Assembly: GCF_028502605.1 (NCBI RefSeq)
Contig: NC_079232.1
Coordinates: 620,001 to 684,000, forward strand
DNA: 64,000 bases
DNA from: Trichoderma breve
Taxonomy: Eukaryota; Ascomycota; Sordariomycetes; Hypocreales; Hypocreaceae
Direction: 5' to 3'
The notes beneath the pieces were generated by a model. It had not been told where the DNA came from. It saw nothing but the letters and a program-made list of their open reading frames with translations, and made no database searches. A program made the position numbers and the translations under genes. The stretch's first letter is position 1. The number at the start of each line of letters is the position of its first letter. Shown here piece by piece: positions 11,477 to 24,075 of this stretch.

Positions 11477-12217
11477 TTAGACAAGTCTGCGACCTGTGGC
11501 ATCAACATTGGTGGCAGATCGACTGTCCACGGCTGGATCCAGTTTGTTCAGAATGTCATGTCGATGAGGTCCTGCTGTCGTGGGAGCTGGTCCAGCTACA
11601 CCAGCTGGGTAGATGGGCCTAGCGTTTGTCTGTGCTCCGGCTCCAACTCCGCCAGCACCAACTCCACCACCGACTCCTCTCGCTCGATGGCGGTCTGCAT
11701 CAGAGTCGACTCGTGGATCCGCAGCATTGGCCATGCGCGAGCTGTGAGGGCCATAAGTACCCTCGGGAACATTGCGAGGCTGGGCGGCCGATCCAGGGAC
11801 GACGTTTGTGCCCTTTGTGTAGTAGTTTGCACCTCCGGCTTGGCCCTGGGCGAAATCGACACGAGGGTCCAGCGCATTCGCCATGCGGGAGTTGTGCTGG
11901 GCGCCGTACGGGTTGTTGCTGCCCATGACGCCGCCGCCAGCGGGCATCTGTCCGGCAGGCTGGCCCGGGAAGCCGGCGGCGGCGGTGTTGCTGTGAGCAC
12001 CTGAAGTGAGGACCTGCATGCCGCCGGTGCCGCTGTCGACAGTGGGATCGAGCTTGTTCATGATGTCGTGCCGGTGCGGACCGGCAGTGAACGGAGCCGG
12101 GCCGGGGAGGTTAGCGTTTGCGGCGGCTCCGGGCGCTCCACCTACGGCGCCGGAGGCAGCGAGGTTTTGCTGCTCTGCTGCCACGGCGGCGTTCTGCTTT
12201 TTGTTGGAGAGAGGCAT
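11477..12217 (-). CDS. Disordered repeat protein with DP[RTA]VDS motifs
   Basis: A single-exon protein of 246 aa, rich in Ala, Gly, Pro and Asn, with no membrane segment and no signal peptide. It holds two kinds of repeat. Type A, 'PHRHDI.NKLDP.VDS', occurs at residues ~47-62 and ~217-232. Type B, 'SRMANA.DPRVD', occurs at ~110-121 and ~160-171. The order is therefore A-B-B-A. I recall similar 'NKxDPRVDSD' repeats in fungal proteins loosely named cell-surface, LEA-like or hydrophilin-type, often stress- or spore-related; that is memory, not proof. The ATG at 12217 has an ACAACAATG context. The frame stays open upstream to ATGs at 12307 and 12319, but that stretch (34 residues) looks like leader sequence. 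Function unknown. Confidence 0.75.
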   Translation of the reverse strand: MPLSNKKQNAAVAAEQQNLAASGAVGGAPGAAANANLPGPAPFTAGPHRHDIMNKLDPTVDSGTGGMQVLTSGAHSNTAAAGFPGQPAGQMPAGGGVMGSNNPYGAQHNSRMANALDPRVDFAQGQAGGANYYTKGTNVVPGSAAQPRNVPEGTYGPHSSRMANAADPRVDSDADRHRARGVGGGVGAGGVGAGAQTNARPIYPAGVAGPAPTTAGPHRHDILNKLDPAVDSRSATNVDATGRRLV

Positions 12218-13199
12218 TGTTGTGGTAATGTGTTGGGATTGATTATAAGATGGTAGTTTTTGAATTTGTTGTGATTTTGAAGTAAAGAGTATCACAGGCT
12301 TGACCATTTGCGATGGCATTATTTATATTCAGTTTGCAGCATCTCGTGGCAAGCCATGACACACGTCCATGATGTCGACATGATGCACAAAACTTGCAAA
12401 CACCTTGGATAACGAATGCCTAATGCGGAATCCGTCTTTGCCATTTCGAACACATGGCACCGTTCTGGAACCGGCCGTTCAACCGTTGTGGCGAACCATG
12501 ATGATCATGACGCTGCTAACCGGTTATGATGGAACCTGGGGCGGACGAGAACGCCAGGAGAGTTGTCACGGGTGGCACGCCGCATGTCGATCATTTGGAG
12601 ATTATGACTTGATCTGCCGCGTTATTACAGTTGTGGGGGATAATCAAGTGGTGGTAGGTTCAGTTCATGTTCGTTGTTCTTGATTGGCTTTTGAAAAAGG
12701 TGACGGCCCTTTGCTCATAAACGACGTCACCATGACAGGGATCAACGACGGAGACAGACACTTATCGCATATACGCCCAGGAACAAATTCTCCTGGAATT
12801 GGAATTACTAAGAAACTTTGAGAAGGGCAAAACTAGGTTACCCCAGAAATTAGCTTTTCCCCCTGCTTTTACACGATACACAAATACACAACACACGATG
12901 AGGTCAGTACCTTAGTACTAGTCCAAGGCTTCAAAAGGGAATGCACACTCCAACAGCATCACAACAATCGTACTCGAAATAGCGGGAAAGCTGCAATAAT
13001 TGAGAATTACTAAACTGATCATATATTTTGTTTGTATTGTATCTAGCTCAACCATTGAGGAATTTCGCTGCGCAATATGCAAATCGCACGCTCAACTCAT
13101 CAGCCAAAAAGGCTCGACTAACTGATCTCCTCACGTCCTCGCACAATATGGATAGAAGATCTCAACACATCACAACCTGAAAAATTAAGGAATAAAAAT
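12218..13199. other. Intergenic
   Basis: 5' flank of the repeat protein and 3' flank of the JEN1-like gene. No convincing coding frame. A 10-bp palindrome ATGTCGACAT lies near 12372. No further structure recognised. Confidence 0.5.
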
Positions 13200-14968
13200 C
13201 TAAATCTTCTCTGATTGTGATACCCGGCTTTCGCCCTTCTCCTCGTCCATAGGCTCATCGATGGTCTTGCCCTCCGAGTCGCTCTGCTCGACACCGGCAA
13301 CAACACCGTCAAAGTTGCGGCCACGTCGCTCGGGTCCAACCATGACAGTCACAAAGATACCAGTAGCGATGATGGCCGTGGCAATGCCCATGGTAGGACC
13401 GTAGGCCTCAGCCTTCGTACCGCCGGCGACAGTCACAAAGGTCTTCTCCGAGATGGCGTTGACGATCTGGGCCGAGGGCGAGGAAATCATGTTACCGAGC
13501 TGATAGGTGACACCAGGGAAGGACGAACGGAAAGCAGGGGGCGACAGCTCGTTGAGATGGATGGGAATCACGCCCCAAGCACCCTGGACGAAGAACTGCA
13601 TGAAGAAGCCGGTGGCACTGAGAGCGCGCTCGCCTTCGGGGAGGATCCAGGCGGGGATCAGGATGGCGGACATGAGAGCAGCGAACATCATGGTGCGACG
13701 ACGGCCTACGAACTGGCTGACGTATCCGATGATGGTGCCTCCGACGACGGCGCCGGCCTTCATCAGGATCGAGGCACGAGAAGCACCGGCGTTGTCCAGC
13801 ATCTTCTGCTCGAGCATGAAGGTGGTGTACGAGTCCTGCGACGTGTGCGAATAATAGTTGAACCACGTCATGAGGATGATGCAGTAGACGCACATCTTCC
13901 ACTCCTTGGCCAGCATCGTTCGGGTCTCGCGCCAAAATGCTCCGGGAGAAGAAGCCTTCTTGCCGGCCTTTTTGGCATCGAGGAACTGCTGAGACTCGGG
14001 GAAGGGAATGCGGAGCAGGCCGACACCAATGGACAATCCAGCTGTGATGAGCGTTAGACAGGATTCATGATAAACTTTGCGCTGAGAGCTACTTGAAATT
14101 ATATTTTCAGGTCAACGTACCTCCAATCCAAAAGACAGTCTTCCACGAATCGGTGGCGCCCCCAACGCCAAGGTTGGCGCACGCAGCCAAGACATAGCCC
14201 ATGGAGTAGCCTTGCTGCAAGATGCCTGACATCAAGCCACGCGCGTTGGATCTGGAGAGCCAAGAGATGTTAGTGTCGTGAAGCTAGAAGTAAAGATGGT
14301 GGCTTCGATTTTCAAAGAAATAAAAAGAAGATACCAGAGTAGAGAAAGGGGATAGAGTAGAAAGGAAATCGAGCGAAGAGAAACTATAACACTTACGGGC
14401 ACTGCTCCAGAGCCATGGCAATGGCATTGCCGTAAACACCGCCCATAAACAGGCCGAACAAGCTTCGCACCGCTAGAAATTCCTGAAACGTCTTGCTGTA
14501 GATGGTGGCAATCTGAAGGGCTCCCAGTACCAGCATGTTGAAGACCATGGGCCACTTGCGTCCCCATTTATCACCTGCTAGACCGAAGATGGCGGCGCCG
14601 ACGGAGCGAAGCAGCAATGTGAGCGTGATGGCTGTCGTGATGTTCGTCTTGGAGGTGTTGTAGTACTTGGAGAGCTTCACTGTCTGAATCGAGAGCGCGT
14701 GGAAGTCGAAGGCGTCGGCCGTCCAGGCGAGCCATCCGACGATGAAGAAGATCCAGTCCTTGAGCGACAGCTGGGCGAACAGGCTGATGGGGTTCTTGAA
14801 GCGGTCGGGCTCTTGCCACTCGCAACGTGTCTCGCCGTAGCCGTTGGTGACGACGACGCGCTGCTTCCAGACGAAGAGGTCCTTCCACGACTGCTTGGCC
14901 GTGGCGAAGACGCCCTTGGCCAAGTCGTCGGCAGGCTCATTCTGCCTCGTAGTGCTGTTATCTGCCAT
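13200..14968 (-). CDS. JEN1-like monocarboxylate/H+ symporter (MFS)
   Basis: A 514-aa major-facilitator transporter of the Jen1 (sialate:H+ symporter) family, which takes up lactate, pyruvate and related acids across the plasma membrane. Minus-strand exons: 14968-14397, 14251-14121, 14041-13200; both introns are GT-AG and keep frame. Residues 296-308 read 'NYYSHTSQDSYTT', matching the Jen signature N-x-x-[S/T]-H-x-[S/T]-Q-D-x-x-x-T, which is the strongest evidence. The MFS loop motif 'GLAGDKWGRKWP' lies after the second to third helices, and 'GRRRTM' in the second half. The C-terminal tail is acidic and Ser-rich. Jen genes are usually glucose-repressed; possible CreA-type sites lie upstream. 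Substrate range is not readable from sequence. Confidence 0.92.
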
Positions 14969-17900
14969 GGTCCCGGGGATACTACACGTATGAGGTGACT
15001 TGTATGTAGTATGTCAAGAGAGGGGATAGGGAGAGTATAAGATGAGAGGCGCTGGGCCTTGTTGGCGTCGTACAGGCTCTTATACTTGTACGTGGCACGA
15101 GAACCAACAGAAGGCTTTGGCCATGGGCGAGAATGTGATCAGTGCGATAACCTTATTTATATACCAGATGAACGCAATGGCCCAGCTGGGGAAAAGACGA
15201 AAGGGTCATGCATGTCTTACGACATTTTCCGACGCCGACATGGGGCCATGAACAATACCGCAGACGCACGACGCTGAAAGATCGTCCCCTCCCAGATCTG
15301 GATCCCGGCTGTATTTACTCGTACGCCTCGTTTTTTCTTGCTCCGAATCCTGTGGATGGGACTAACAACACACGAGGCTTGGGACTAACGTTTACTTCTG
15401 GACGAGACGAATGAGGCTGATGGCGCTTCACACTCGGTGTTTCGAGTTGCTGTTTTCGATATTGGTTCTACAGGTACAAATCAGAATAGAACACCATGAC
15501 AATACTACGCTACGCCATGTGCTAGCTGTCTCCCCGCTTCCGCCTTATTCTCTTCAAAGACCAGGCGGGCGTCCCGAATCACGGAGTAAGGAATAAGCAC
15601 AAGCTGCGCCTAGACATGTCCTAGCGGTGTCACGGTCATCTTCCGCAAAGACAGACCTGGGGAAAGATGGGCCAGATACATCAGCTGGGAGGGATCGGGA
15701 TGAGGAGATGCGGGGATGACCCCATGGAGAGAATATTCGGGGTTACATGGGTATAGAAAGAGAGAGAGCAATAGAGAGAGAAACTTGGGGATAGTCATGG
15801 CTTCAAAGTCCGGTCCTGGCACGGACTGGACTCGGGGGAAAGGTTGTCATCATGCGATGGGGAACTTGGGGGAGTGGAGAGAGAAAGGACATGGTTTCGT
15901 GTAATCCGAATGGCGATAGGAGGGTGCTAGGATGTGGCGACTTGTCGTGAAGCAGAAGCAACAATACGATGCAATAAATAGCTTAGTCCGGGGGAGTACA
16001 GCGGGCTGAGCGATCTGCAAACGCCTGAAAGAAATGTCGCGGATACGCGAGACGGCTCGCTTGGCTGATGCCACGAGTACGAAAGTCTGAGCAGCAAGAC
16101 ACATGCCATGTACATGTAACGGTGTTGGACACGCAGAATTAGGCGATGCTGATAGGATTACCGGCTCCAGGCTTGATTCCATAACAATTACAACTACCAT
16201 CACGAGGAGATATGGATAGAAACCAGGATGTCCTGATCCAATCACAGTCCGCAGGGCTCCAGCCCTCAGTCCCCGCTTGTAACCCTTCTGGCCACTCACC
16301 GAACGTGTCGATATTAAGATTGATGTTTACCTTAGTATTAAGCTTAAGCGCTCCCATGGTGAAAGGCTATATGCTGGAGAAGAATGCAACCCCAGACTGA
16401 TTTGCCCGCCGGCTTCGCTCTTACACCACGCAGCCAACAGAATCAACCAGTAATCCCAGGCTAACCCCAAGACATATCCCTGCTAGCGCTGGCGTTGCCT
16501 GTGGGATTTTGAGTCTAGAGCAAGATGGTGTGGCAGATTTGAATATTTGAATGGGGACCTTTTGCGGTCTAAGAGAGTGCCAGTGCGTACCAAGAGGCTT
16601 GGCCCGGCTCTTGCAAACGGGTTTGAGTAAGCGCCCAGAGCCAGGGACGGACGAGAAGCGAGTGGATGAGGCAATGAATCAATGAATTAAGTGGTTGAGT
16701 CAGATTCTATCGCTCCATCTATCTCCTCTGCTGTCTATGTAGTCCGACTTCCCCAAGGCCAAGTCTTGCCCTTACTCTATAAGCACATAGTTTACGGAGT
16801 ACTCTCCAACCGGTTCTTCTTCTCCATCTCTCGGCCAAAACTCCTTACAGGAGAAAATCCGGCGTTGCATCACTCCTAGCCTTGGCCGCTTCTCCACGCC
16901 TCACACACCATCTCTGCTTACCGGTGCCCGTGCTACGACTCGTTCAAACTAGCATAGACGCAAGACGACGATCGAGATGGCTTCCACAGCCCATCATAGG
17001 CTCCTCACAAGGCCTCTAATCCTCTTCAACCTCTCTTCCTTCCGCCCGCTCTCACCACAGAAAAAAACGCGTAGAATCCCTCCCGTGTGATGGAAGAAAA
17101 GGCCAGTTTTTGTCTCTCCTCCAGTCTCATGCAAGGGTGTCGGCAATCCCTGCTTTTGCCTTGCTTCTCGGCCATCTTGCCAAATCTCCTCCAATCAGAC
17201 GGCTTCTTCCCCTCGTGACTCTTTTTTTTCTCTTTTCTGTTTTTCGAGGAGCGGAGCCCAGCTCCATTTTCTTGCGAGAGCCGCCCAACAGCAGTGAGAA
17301 ACGGGCTCTCCGGCTCCCGCCACTTACAACCTTGATTACAAGCTTAAGTTTGTGGCGTGGCCGCTCCATCTTTTTGTCCTTTTTTTGCCCATTGCCACCA
17401 ACGGGTTTGTGTTAGCTAGTACGAAGTGAATTGGTATTGTGCTGTTGTCCGTCTATTCTCCTTCATTTCACATGACCTATTGAAGTTGGAAGGGGTTGGA
17501 ATTGTCTCTCCGCACGTAAAGGCTTGGCCAAGATGGAGAAGAAGCACAATAATTTGTCACAAAAGAATAACCCCTGACAAGAGACTGTCGTGGCAAGGCA
17601 GTTAGTCTTTTCCCGTTCTCCAACTTTTCGTGTTTATTGCGATTCATCCCGACCTTGGCGGGCAAACTAATGCCACTATTTTCTTTCTTCTGACCCCCAT
17701 GGACTATCTCTCTCTTACCCCAAATGCGGGGGATTCTAGGCTCCAGTATTTCTTCCCCGGCATCTTTTCGAAGTTTGGCGCCTTCTAGTCTTTGGCCATG
17801 GAACTAGCGAGATTCCAAAATCTCATTCTTCCGAACCCATCTCTTGTCCCTATTTTGACCGGATATCGCAGAACATGCTCCGTGATATCCCGAAAAGTCC

Positions 17901-19909
17901 TATTTGTTTTCTCTAGATGATCATCTATCATCTTGATTCCATGTCGGTGAGTTGGACTGTCAAATGAGGCCTCCTTTAATGATGTCCTGCCAAGAGTCCT
18001 TCTCCATCGGATGAGGAGAGAGACCGGATGGATAAGGGCCGAAGACTTGAATGGAGTTCAGACGCTGGGATAGCGGATTCACTAGACTTCTCCGCACAGA
18101 CGGTGTTGGTCTTGACATGTCATCATGAAATTAGAATGCATTGATACTTGATGGTCCAATAGAAAGTATGGTCAGTGCTTTGTTCACAAGGGAGTAAAAG
18201 TTTGCCCTTCTCCTATTCTTCGGACGACAATAAGCATCGTGACCATGATAATTATATGCCAAGATAGCTATTCCTTCGATGTAGCATCAAAAAGGCCACC
18301 CATATCATTGGATACGACGCTCCGAGGGGAAAGGCTCAATCTTACGGAAGAAATGCAGAGATCGAATCGAGTCCCCCACGAACCACGTAAACAACCCGCG
18401 GCGATGAGGATCGCTATGCCTGGTATTGTCTCACAATTACAACCACAACACGTGTTCGGGTATCATTCCGACTAGGATTTCCCACGAAACCCGCTTTACT
18501 CTTACGATAAGCAACTAGAGTACGGAGTACGTTGTAAGGGTTGTGACTCTGTGGTTGCAATCACCAGTGGAGTGCCCCGTTGGGGTCGCTGAAGCAACCC
18601 TTTCATCTTCTTATTCCAGGTTGAGACAGACTTCCGTATGAAATAAAGAAGCTCATACGGGCAAAGAACGGAAATACCAATGTCTGATTTACTCGTTTCA
18701 TATTCTCACGCCGGTTGGCACATTCCAATTTCTGTGAGACATCGTTGTCACATATCTAAGTAATGCCGCAGGACCTTCAGTTTATCACCAAAACAAGCTG
18801 TCAAAGGTTCGTTACTCGAAGAAGAAGTCGAAATGCTCAATTGGATAAGATCATGTTGCTTCAATGCTGCTTTATCTAGTGGACAATTTAAAAAAGCATC
18901 ACTCCGCGAATGGTTTCCAACGATTTGGCAGATAGAAGGGACATCTCATGCTTGGGATTCAAATTATATTCCTCTAATTAGGTGGCGTATTGGCAGCACC
19001 TGCTTGCGGTAGATAATGCCTGGGATGAATGTTGTCGATGTAGTCCTTCGATCCGAATGAATAATTCGACCTCGATCGAGACCTGCATGTGTGTCACATC
19101 CAAATAGCGATAGTATTCTTAAAAATTTAACCCAATATTCTAGTTTCCCTTCTGATAAACTTATGCCACGATCATTTTTGAGTTGCTGTAAATATTCATG
19201 GCGTTTGAAAAATGAGTCTGTGTGTTTAGGGTAGGCATTAGAGATGCCGATTGGTAACGCAACACGAGGAGATTCGACGATTTCTCATCCAACCGGGATG
19301 CAGTTTATTCTGGATTGAGTACATAGATTTGCCAAACTATAATGATGTGAAGGATGAGTGAGTCGGTTGTAAAGAGAATCGCAAGTCAGCGACCCCTAAT
19401 TTTGGTGGGATATTCTTAGAGACGTGACTTGTTGGTACATCTGTTATACCTAGAGTTCAATTCTATCACTTGATAGGCAAATCACAGTATTTAATGTCTA
19501 GAATTTAGCAAGAGAACTCGCTAATAAGCTGTTCATTGATTTGCCGGATTTCAATCGGTGAGATGGCACTATCACATACAACTACTTGAATCCAAACAAA
19601 TACTACTCACTTGGTGCACTTCTGAAGTGCTTATTTAGAGAATTCAACAGATCTGCGACGCGTTCAAAGACATTTGGACACAATGTCGGTGGAATGAGTA
19701 TATCGGTTGGACGTTCATATATTGGCTAGACATGCCCTACCAACCTATACTATAGTAACCTGCGGAACCCCAGACAATCCGACTCCATCGAGGAAACTCC
19801 TTCCACCAAGTATACCATCTCCATTCCTCATGACTCTGCAAAGCTCCGAAAACAACCCCAACGTCGTCATTGACAGAACATTCACATTGGCAACCGACTA
19901 ATCGAGAAT
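14969..19909. other. 4.9-kb gene-free stretch
   Basis: No ORF here combines length, coding character and conserved motifs. 16690-17430 is rich in CT tracts, like a long promoter or leader, but no gene follows. 17900-19700 is clearly more AT-rich than the flanking genes, which could mark old mutated repeat DNA, though I find no transposon remnant. Two of the TACGGAGTA motifs are here (16793, 18521). Confidence 0.55.
14973..15715. promoter_or_regulatory. Candidate CreA-type sites upstream of the JEN1-like gene
   Basis: Hexamers matching the CreA/Cre1 consensus SYGGRG occur at 14973-14978 (CCGGGG), 15186-15191 (CTGGGG), 15657-15662 (CTGGGG) and 15710-15715 (GCGGGG). The motif is short and common, so individual sites mean little. 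Carbon catabolite repression would suit the transporter. Confidence 0.25.
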
Positions 19910-20330
19910 TTACTGGGGGAGGGCATCCTGGCACAAAACACCGAGATCGGCCTGAAGACTAGTTGTTAACTTTTTATCGAAGACACGTAAAGTATGAGGG
20001 CACTTACAATGCCGAGGGTGCAGCACTTGGCTGAGAGACCAACGCGGGCGCAGACAGCGTCCAGGGGGTTGAGGGGAGAAGTGACCTCCTGGGCTAAAGA
20101 CATTATTAGCACATGCTCTTTACATGAGATGACGCCTGTGATGACTTACGAGTCTCGCAGTCAAGGTAGAGGAGATCGAGGACACCAGCGCCACAGCACT
20201 TGGGGATGTTGTTGGTGACGCCGGCCGAGCAAGGACCATCGTAGATATCGAACTGGTGCTCCTGAGTGGCGTCCGTGGCGGGCGCGGCAATGGCCAGCGA
20301 GGCGAAGAGAGCGATGGCAGAGAACTTCAT
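19910..20330 (-). CDS. Class II hydrophobin
   Basis: A secreted 102-aa class II hydrophobin that would self-assemble at surfaces of hyphae or spores. Minus-strand exons: 20330-20150, 20093-20008, 19951-19910, with two short GT-AG introns. A signal peptide ends around residues 16-17 (A-A-P). All eight cysteines are present with spacing C-x10-CC-x11-C-x16-C-x8-CC-x10-C, which fits the class II pattern; the first gap is 10 where Trichoderma HFBI has 9. The protein stops six residues after the eighth cysteine, normal for the class. An unspliced reading would lose four of the cysteines. A TATA-like CATAAATA lies about 100 bases upstream. Confidence 0.93.
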
Positions 20331-20430
20331 CTTGAATAATGTTTATTGCGATTGCTTGTTTGTTTGAGTCGGAGAAGAGCTGATGGGGATGAGGAGAGCA
20401 GATTGTATCCAACGGAGGACGAACAGCCTC

Positions 20431-20438
20431 TATTTATG
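20431..20438 (-). promoter_or_regulatory. TATA-like box of the hydrophobin gene
   Basis: CATAAATA on the minus strand, about 100 bases before the hydrophobin ATG. This is a plausible distance for a strongly expressed fungal gene. Confidence 0.4.
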
Positions 20439-23400
20439 CTTCGGATGGTCGGCTCACTTCTCCTCTGGATTCTTCCCACAAGCCACTCGCCGTGTCATTG
20501 ATAGACGCTCATTGTCGTTCATTTCGGGCCTCCTCGTGACCTGCTTGCATCTCTTTGGATATTATTGTGAGACTCCCTTGCGTCGCCCAGCCAGTCACCG
20601 ACCAGTCATTCCACGACAACCGGGAGGGAATCTAGCCTATGGCAGAGCGTTGCGCAAATCGCACCTCGGAGCGGCCCGGCCTCTTTTCCTTGAGTCCGAT
20701 AGCTGAAAGACATAACACCAAGACCTGAAAGACAAAAATGCTCGTGATGCCCAATCTTGCTCTTGAAATCTGAGACATAGGCGCCACTCCCGTTGCCCAG
20801 CGGAGGGACTGTTGCAAGCGCATGCGGAGGAACTGCAAGACATTGTGACGCCCCTTGCATTTTGAGATGAGATATACGCCCTCTTGGAGGGTGCCCAATG
20901 TGTTTTGAAGCCACACACGATATTATGACAACGATGTCTTGGTGAGAAAGTTAAAGGGAAGACGGCCGGAAGACGGGCCTGCTATCGGATGGCGGTGTCA
21001 GTTCACATTCGGCAGGACTGAATCGTCCGAAAAAAGGAGGACATACACGTTGAAAGCTGCAAGTGTTTTTGTTGATTTGTCTCGAATGAATTGCTCCGAA
21101 TCGATAAATACCAAAGGAATGAACTTAGTTGAACACACATATCTCTTACCTTGCAAAGTCTAAGTCTAAGCCAGAGACGGCGGTAAGCGCAAGATCTATG
21201 ATGGCGAAGCACAGAGTAGAGGAATGGCGAAGAACCTGGTGCTATTAGATCCTCACCCATTGTCGATCTTGAGTATCCTGACGAAGTATGAGACTCTTTG
21301 TCTTGGATTCAGCCCGTATTTTTGGATCCCGCATACCTTTGAGTTTTACACGCTCTCCCATACTATGCACAAGGGAGCGTGTGTGTCAGGCAGCAGGGAG
21401 CAGACGGCAGGCAGCGTCAGCAGTCAGCAGTACCCCCGATTACCATTCATAATGCTTGTCATTGTTATTACGGAGTACAATGGAGGGATAAATACAAGCA
21501 GAGCCTCCATGAAGTATTGATCATGTGGCTGCTTCACAGTATAGTCCTCATACACTTGGGTCAGCGAACCCAAATACGACGCACAAATGAGCATCTGAAG
21601 GCAAAGGAGACCTGTTTCCGTACGAGAGTATCAAACTAGTACGAGTATTAGTATAGTATAAATCGTCTTACACTACTCGTACATCATCGAGATTGCCATT
21701 CTTCATACGAAAAGCTAGTAGGACCATTTGCTCCATCACCGCCTGAAAAGGGGTCTCACACATGCGTCCGGTGAGAGCTGCATGTTTCTTTCTTCCTTCT
21801 CGAGGGAGAGGCAAATACGACGGGATAGACGTACTATTTGCAGAGAAAGAGTGTCGAGTTTAGCGGTCAGACTCGGTTCACGGCCTTGCCAAGATGCTGT
21901 GCAATTGGTGTCTGAGGCATTACAAATAGGCTCTCCATCTTAATCTATTTTTCCTTGCTTTTTTCGGGGGGCAAAGGGTAAATTTGGATTGCCTTGCATT
22001 AAGTTCACCACGTTACGTCGATCCTTGCCAGCGAGGAGCTGTTGAAATGCTGGCTACGTGTTTCTGAACTGGTCACATACCACGAGCTGGGTCGGTCCTT
22101 TTTCCGGGGCCAGCCGAGGAGGGTCATGAAAAGGCACTGTTGCTATCAAGGCCAAGGACGGAGCATAATAGCGAGAAATCACTTGACCAAAGACACGCCG
22201 CCGTCTTGGACACTACTGCTCCAATCGTGTCCCTAGAGGTACGTGTGAAAGCTGGGTCGGTGGATTGGCATGAATGCGTACTCGTATATCCGTAGCTTCA
22301 CCGCAATGAGTTTTTCTGCACCCTGGTCAGTCGGTGATGATGCAAAACACATGATGTCCTATCCAACCAACACCTACGAGTACATCCACATCACACCTGG
22401 CTAGCCCACATAAACTAGACTGACCTCATGAGTCTCCACGGAGCATCGTCCCCTGCTCTCCCATGATAGAGCAAATAAATGCATTACTCATAGAAATTGC
22501 CCAACGGTGTCTTGCCAGCTGGATTTGTTCTATCGCTGACTGATGTGTGTGCCATCTCTCAACCAGAGATGACACAGCCAGCCACGATTAATCCTTCCGC
22601 TTCGCCGATGAGATAAATAGCCTGCAGAAGAGTTGCCAAATAGAGCCAATGTGGCGTCCGTGTAACCCCCGTGCAAGTGGTATGTACGACGGTAAGAAAA
22701 GCCCGGGGCACCACTCCGAGGGTCGCGGAGGCGGACCGCTATTACTAGCAGGATAGACAGAACGACAGGAGGACCGTGCAGCAGGTATTATTAGACTGGG
22801 CGAAATTTGATAATGCGGGTTGACGACAGCTCGGACCTCTCATCCCCTGTTCATGACGGACGACGCGCATAACGAACAACCACTGCATATGCATATGTAT
22901 CCCCCAAGGATACTCTGGGCGAGGAGATTCTTTCCTTGTCATGACCTTCGGTTTGGATCACACTCCAGGGTGACAATGTCTAAGCGAGGCTGTAGTTTGA
23001 ACCTCGAAAGGAATGAAAATGACCTGTATCCTTGCGGAAAAATCCGTAGTGGTTGCCGTTGCTCTCGTCGAAATAGGCATAATAACTGTGCTTATCCTAG
23101 GCAGTAAATAGCAAGCATGGAATACTGGTAGATGTAACCAGCCATCTAAACAAGGTACCCTGTAATTCAACGGGAAGGCTTGATTTTGTAATTCATAAAT
23201 GGCGGGCTCCAGTTGTCTCTGAGGCAGTCCCCGTAATAATACGCATCGATGTTGCTAAGTTGTTGCTCGTATCCATCCATGCTTTTATCCAACCACTGAT
23301 ACGGCCAATACAGAGCAGGGAGCAGGAGCAGCAATACCGGCACTCGCTACCTGTAACATAACAGGTGCTTGGTACTGGGTTTTCGTAGCTGGGGAATTGG

Positions 23401-24017
23401 GACCAGCTCTACCGCTAATTGGGCTGGCCGATTCCATGTAGTTTGTGACGATGGAGCGATGTCTCATGACTCCTCGTTTAGATACGACAAATCGGCCAGC
23501 TCAGCTGTGCTCTCTAGGGGCACTTCGCCTAGCAAAAATGAATGGAGTAGGCTGAGTAGGCTGTATGTGACCCTTCGATCCCCGAAACTGCAATCCTCGC
23601 TAGCAATCGAACCTCGCTTTTCCGTGTGTGTGTCTGGGTGTGTGTGCATCGCAGTCTACTGCACCTGCGCGCCCGTCACCCAAACGCCGCTAGACAGGCT
23701 ATAACACACATATTATGCAGCCCAGGGTGCTGGTCTGGAATGGTAAACGTTGATCGGTGACCCCGCGGGAGAGAGATGTAGGTTATCCTCGTTTCCAACG
23801 CCATACGAGAGTGCATGAATTCAAATGGCGTTTTGGACCAAAGGATCGATGACCAGGGGCCCAAGGGATGCCAATCAAAAGCACGTGCTGACTTTGTGTA
23901 CCTTGTCATAAATTGTAAGGCATGCACGCATCTGTAGTAAACTACATGTAAGCTGCAGTTGAAGAGATGGCGCATGCCGTCGGACCCGTAGTAAGCGCCC
24001 ATACTCTCGGGACGATG

Positions 24018-24075
24018 CTGCTTCTGCTGCTACCGCTACCGTTGCTGCTGCTGCTGATGATGATATCGCTGCTAC
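24018..24075. repeat. Trinucleotide (GCT/GAT) microsatellite patch
   Basis: Imperfect run of GCT, ACC/GCT and GAT triplets. Non-coding as far as I can tell. Confidence 0.6.

Noticed and set aside
23570..23625. A tRNA-like T-arm around TTCGATCC, and another around 28815.
   Set aside because: Stems do not pair and no acceptor or anticodon arm can be drawn at the right distance.
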